Shown here one piece after another: positions 62,581 through 64,000 of a stretch of 64,000 nucleotides of DNA. The notes beneath the pieces are model-generated. The model saw only the letters and a list, made by a program, of their open reading frames with translations, searched no databases and was not told where the DNA came from. This DNA is from Bacteroides faecalis (lineage in GTDB: Bacteria; Bacteroidota; Bacteroidia; Bacteroidales; Bacteroidaceae). Location: assembly GCF_003865075.1 (NCBI RefSeq), contig NZ_BHWB01000013.1:1-64000 (forward strand), given 5' to 3'. The stretch's first letter is position 1; each line of letters opens with the position of its first letter. The position numbers were made by a program, and so were the translations under genes.

Positions 62581-63999
62581 TTATACCATCTCTGAATCCG
62601 TCAAATAAGGATGAGTAAACCAGAAACGAGAACCTTTTCCTAACTCAGAATCGACCCCAATTTTCCCACCTAATTGTTCCACAATACTTTGGCAAATAGA
62701 AAGTCCCAGTCCTGTACCATGTACAAAAGAATCTAGTTTCACAAAACGCTCGAAGATAGCATTCTGATGTTGTTTATCAATTCCTACACCTGTATCTTTT
62801 ACATAAAACTCAAGTTCCTTTCCCTTCAATTCATAACCAACACAAATACTTCCCTCTGAAGTAAACTTAATTGCATTGTTCACAAAATTAGAGATAACCT
62901 GATGCAAACGATTTCGATCACTAACGATATGATAATGCGGAAGATTTGAATCAAAAATCAGTTGTACATTCCCTTTCACTTTCATTTGCATAGAAAGTAC
63001 AATGTCTTCACACATCATATTCACATCCATATCAATATTAGTAAAATCAAAAGTACCTGCTTCAATCTTTGATAAATCAAGTATGTCAGAAATCAATTGA
63101 AGAAGCAAATCATTATTCTCACGAACTATCTTTATATATTCTTTTCTTTCATCCAAATCTTCCGCATCAACTAACAAATCAGAAAAGCCAACGATAGCAT
63201 TCAACGGAGTGCGAATTTCATGACTCATATTAGCAAGAAAAGCACTTTTCAGCCGATCCATAGTCTCGGCTTTATCACGAGCTTGAATCAGTTCTTTTTC
63301 CGTTTCTTTCAATTCTGTAATATCATAGTTAATGCCTATAATTTCTATTTCATTTTCTTCCGGTTTATAAGTTGTTACCACTACATTCATTCGTACCCAA
63401 TTCCATTTGTCTTTTGTTCCGGGACGACGAACCCGCATTTCTTCCTTAAAGTTCTTTGCATTGCCTTTTTTCACCTCTTCATAAAAATCAAGGATACGTT
63501 TACGGTCTTCCGGATGCATTTTATTATAAACACCAACGACCTCGCTCAATGGTATATCATCATCTTCACCCATATTTTTATACCATTGTTTGATAGCATA
63601 CCCTTTCCTATCAATGAGATTTAATTTTGCATATCCCACTTTAGCATAGTCAGAAATCAGCAAAAAGAAATTTTCAAAATCACGGATACGTTTCATAGCA
63701 TCCATACGCTCGGTATTATCAATACTAATCAAAATATATCCATTAAAATTTCCATCATTATCATATATCTTACTAACTTTCGTATACAAATCAATGACAT
63801 TAAAACGTTTTGTATGATAATATTCACCAACTTGATCGAAAGAGTAATTCAAACGAAACTCAACCAAATCTTCATTTCGCACTCGCTCACGAATATCCTG
63901 TGGAACATTAGGATTGTCAAAGAAGTTCACGCCCAAAGCATCTGTCTTATCATTCAGCCCAAATATTTCCACATCCTTATTATTCATGTCAAGCAAGTT
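62581..63999 (-). CDS. PAS-domain sensor histidine kinase (partial)
   Basis: C-terminal 473 residues of a sensor kinase whose N-terminus lies beyond the window. There are two PAS-type domains: FGLNDKTDALGVNFFDNPNV with DLYTKVSKIYDNDGNFNGY, and the second with HPEDRKRILDFYEEV and PAC-like EIEIIGINYDITELKETEK. A coiled coil follows, then HisKA with the phosphate-accepting His in MSHEIRTPLNAIVGFSDLL. The ATPase domain has an N box (NNAIKFTS), DTGVGI (G1) and GTGLGLSI (G2). No receiver domain is attached and no membrane helix is seen in this part. The signal is unknown, and it is not obviously linked to nuo. Confidence 0.92.
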   Translation of the reverse strand, partial: NLLDMNNKDVEIFGLNDKTDALGVNFFDNPNVPQDIRERVRNEDLVEFRLNYSFDQVGEYYHTKRFNVIDLYTKVSKIYDNDGNFNGYILISIDNTERMDAMKRIRDFENFFLLISDYAKVGYAKLNLIDRKGYAIKQWYKNMGEDDDIPLSEVVGVYNKMHPEDRKRILDFYEEVKKGNAKNFKEEMRVRRPGTKDKWNWVRMNVVVTTYKPEENEIEIIGINYDITELKETEKELIQARDKAETMDRLKSAFLANMSHEIRTPLNAIVGFSDLLVDAEDLDERKEYIKIVRENNDLLLQLISDILDLSKIEAGTFDFTNIDMDVNMMCEDIVLSMQMKVKGNVQLIFDSNLPHYHIVSDRNRLHQVISNFVNNAIKFTSEGSICVGYELKGKELEFYVKDTGVGIDKQHQNAIFERFVKLDSFVHGTGLGLSICQSIVEQLGGKIGVDSELGKGSRFWFTHPYLTDSEMV

Positions 64000-64000
64000 C

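Overview
The window looks like a chromosomal segment of a gut Bacteroides, close to B. thetaiotaomicron. The signs are TAnnTTTG-type -7 promoter boxes, SusC/SusD pairs with lipoprotein enzymes, an ECF sigma factor beside a glycan locus, a fused nuoCD gene, and a complex I operon without nuoE, nuoF and nuoG. From memory, not from a search, the gene order resembles the B. thetaiotaomicron stretch running from the nuo operon through a GH38/GH92/GH130 locus to dxs-trkA-trkH.

Layout. (1) 1-5.7 kb, plus strand: the 3' end of a frameshifted AraC-type regulator, a dxs gene with several small indels, then intact trkA and trkH for potassium uptake. (2) 5.8-28 kb, minus strand: the main part of a polysaccharide utilization locus (PUL). 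In transcription order it holds susD, a DUF5004-like and a DUF4961-like lipoprotein, susC, susD, susC, then after an internal terminator and promoter a sialate O-acetylesterase-type enzyme, two GH92 mannosidases, GH130, GH43 and an SGNH hydrolase. (3) 28-35.6 kb: a scarred region. It has a 24-codon lipoprotein leader remnant, an intact SGNH esterase, the 3' end of a sulfatase, short inverted-repeat elements, a complete IS1595-type insertion sequence sitting in codon 5 of a DASS/SLC13 transporter, a hypothetical protein, a broken TlpA-like thioredoxin gene, and two 82-bp palindromic repeats in opposite orientation. (4) 35.5-49.9 kb, minus strand: the second half of the PUL, with an ECF sigma factor, a tiny soluble anti-sigma-like protein, GH38, GH92, GH2, a CE1-type esterase, SGNH and GH78, preceded by a membrane-bound TPR/HTH regulator (50.1-51.7 kb). 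(5) 51.9-62.5 kb, plus strand: a small hypothetical gene and nuoA-B-CD-H-I-J-K-L-M-N, closed by a perfect 25-bp hairpin. (6) The window ends inside a PAS sensor histidine kinase on the minus strand.

How the genes fit together. The PUL carries three GH92s, one GH38, a GH130 and a GH2, so its target is mannose-rich. The esterases point to O-acyl decoration, and GH78, GH43 and the sulfatase remnant to minor sugars or sulfate. One GH92 (12087-14360) has Gln instead of Glu at the expected general-acid position. That substitution is known from GH92 enzymes that cleave mannose-1-phospho-6-mannose, so phosphomannan or phosphorylated N-glycans of fungal type are plausible substrates. The ECF sigma factor with its reduced anti-sigma partner, and the TPR/HTH protein, are the only regulators next to the locus. 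I see no hybrid two-component sensor, FecR or full-length anti-sigma gene.

No rRNA, tRNA, CRISPR array or prophage was seen.
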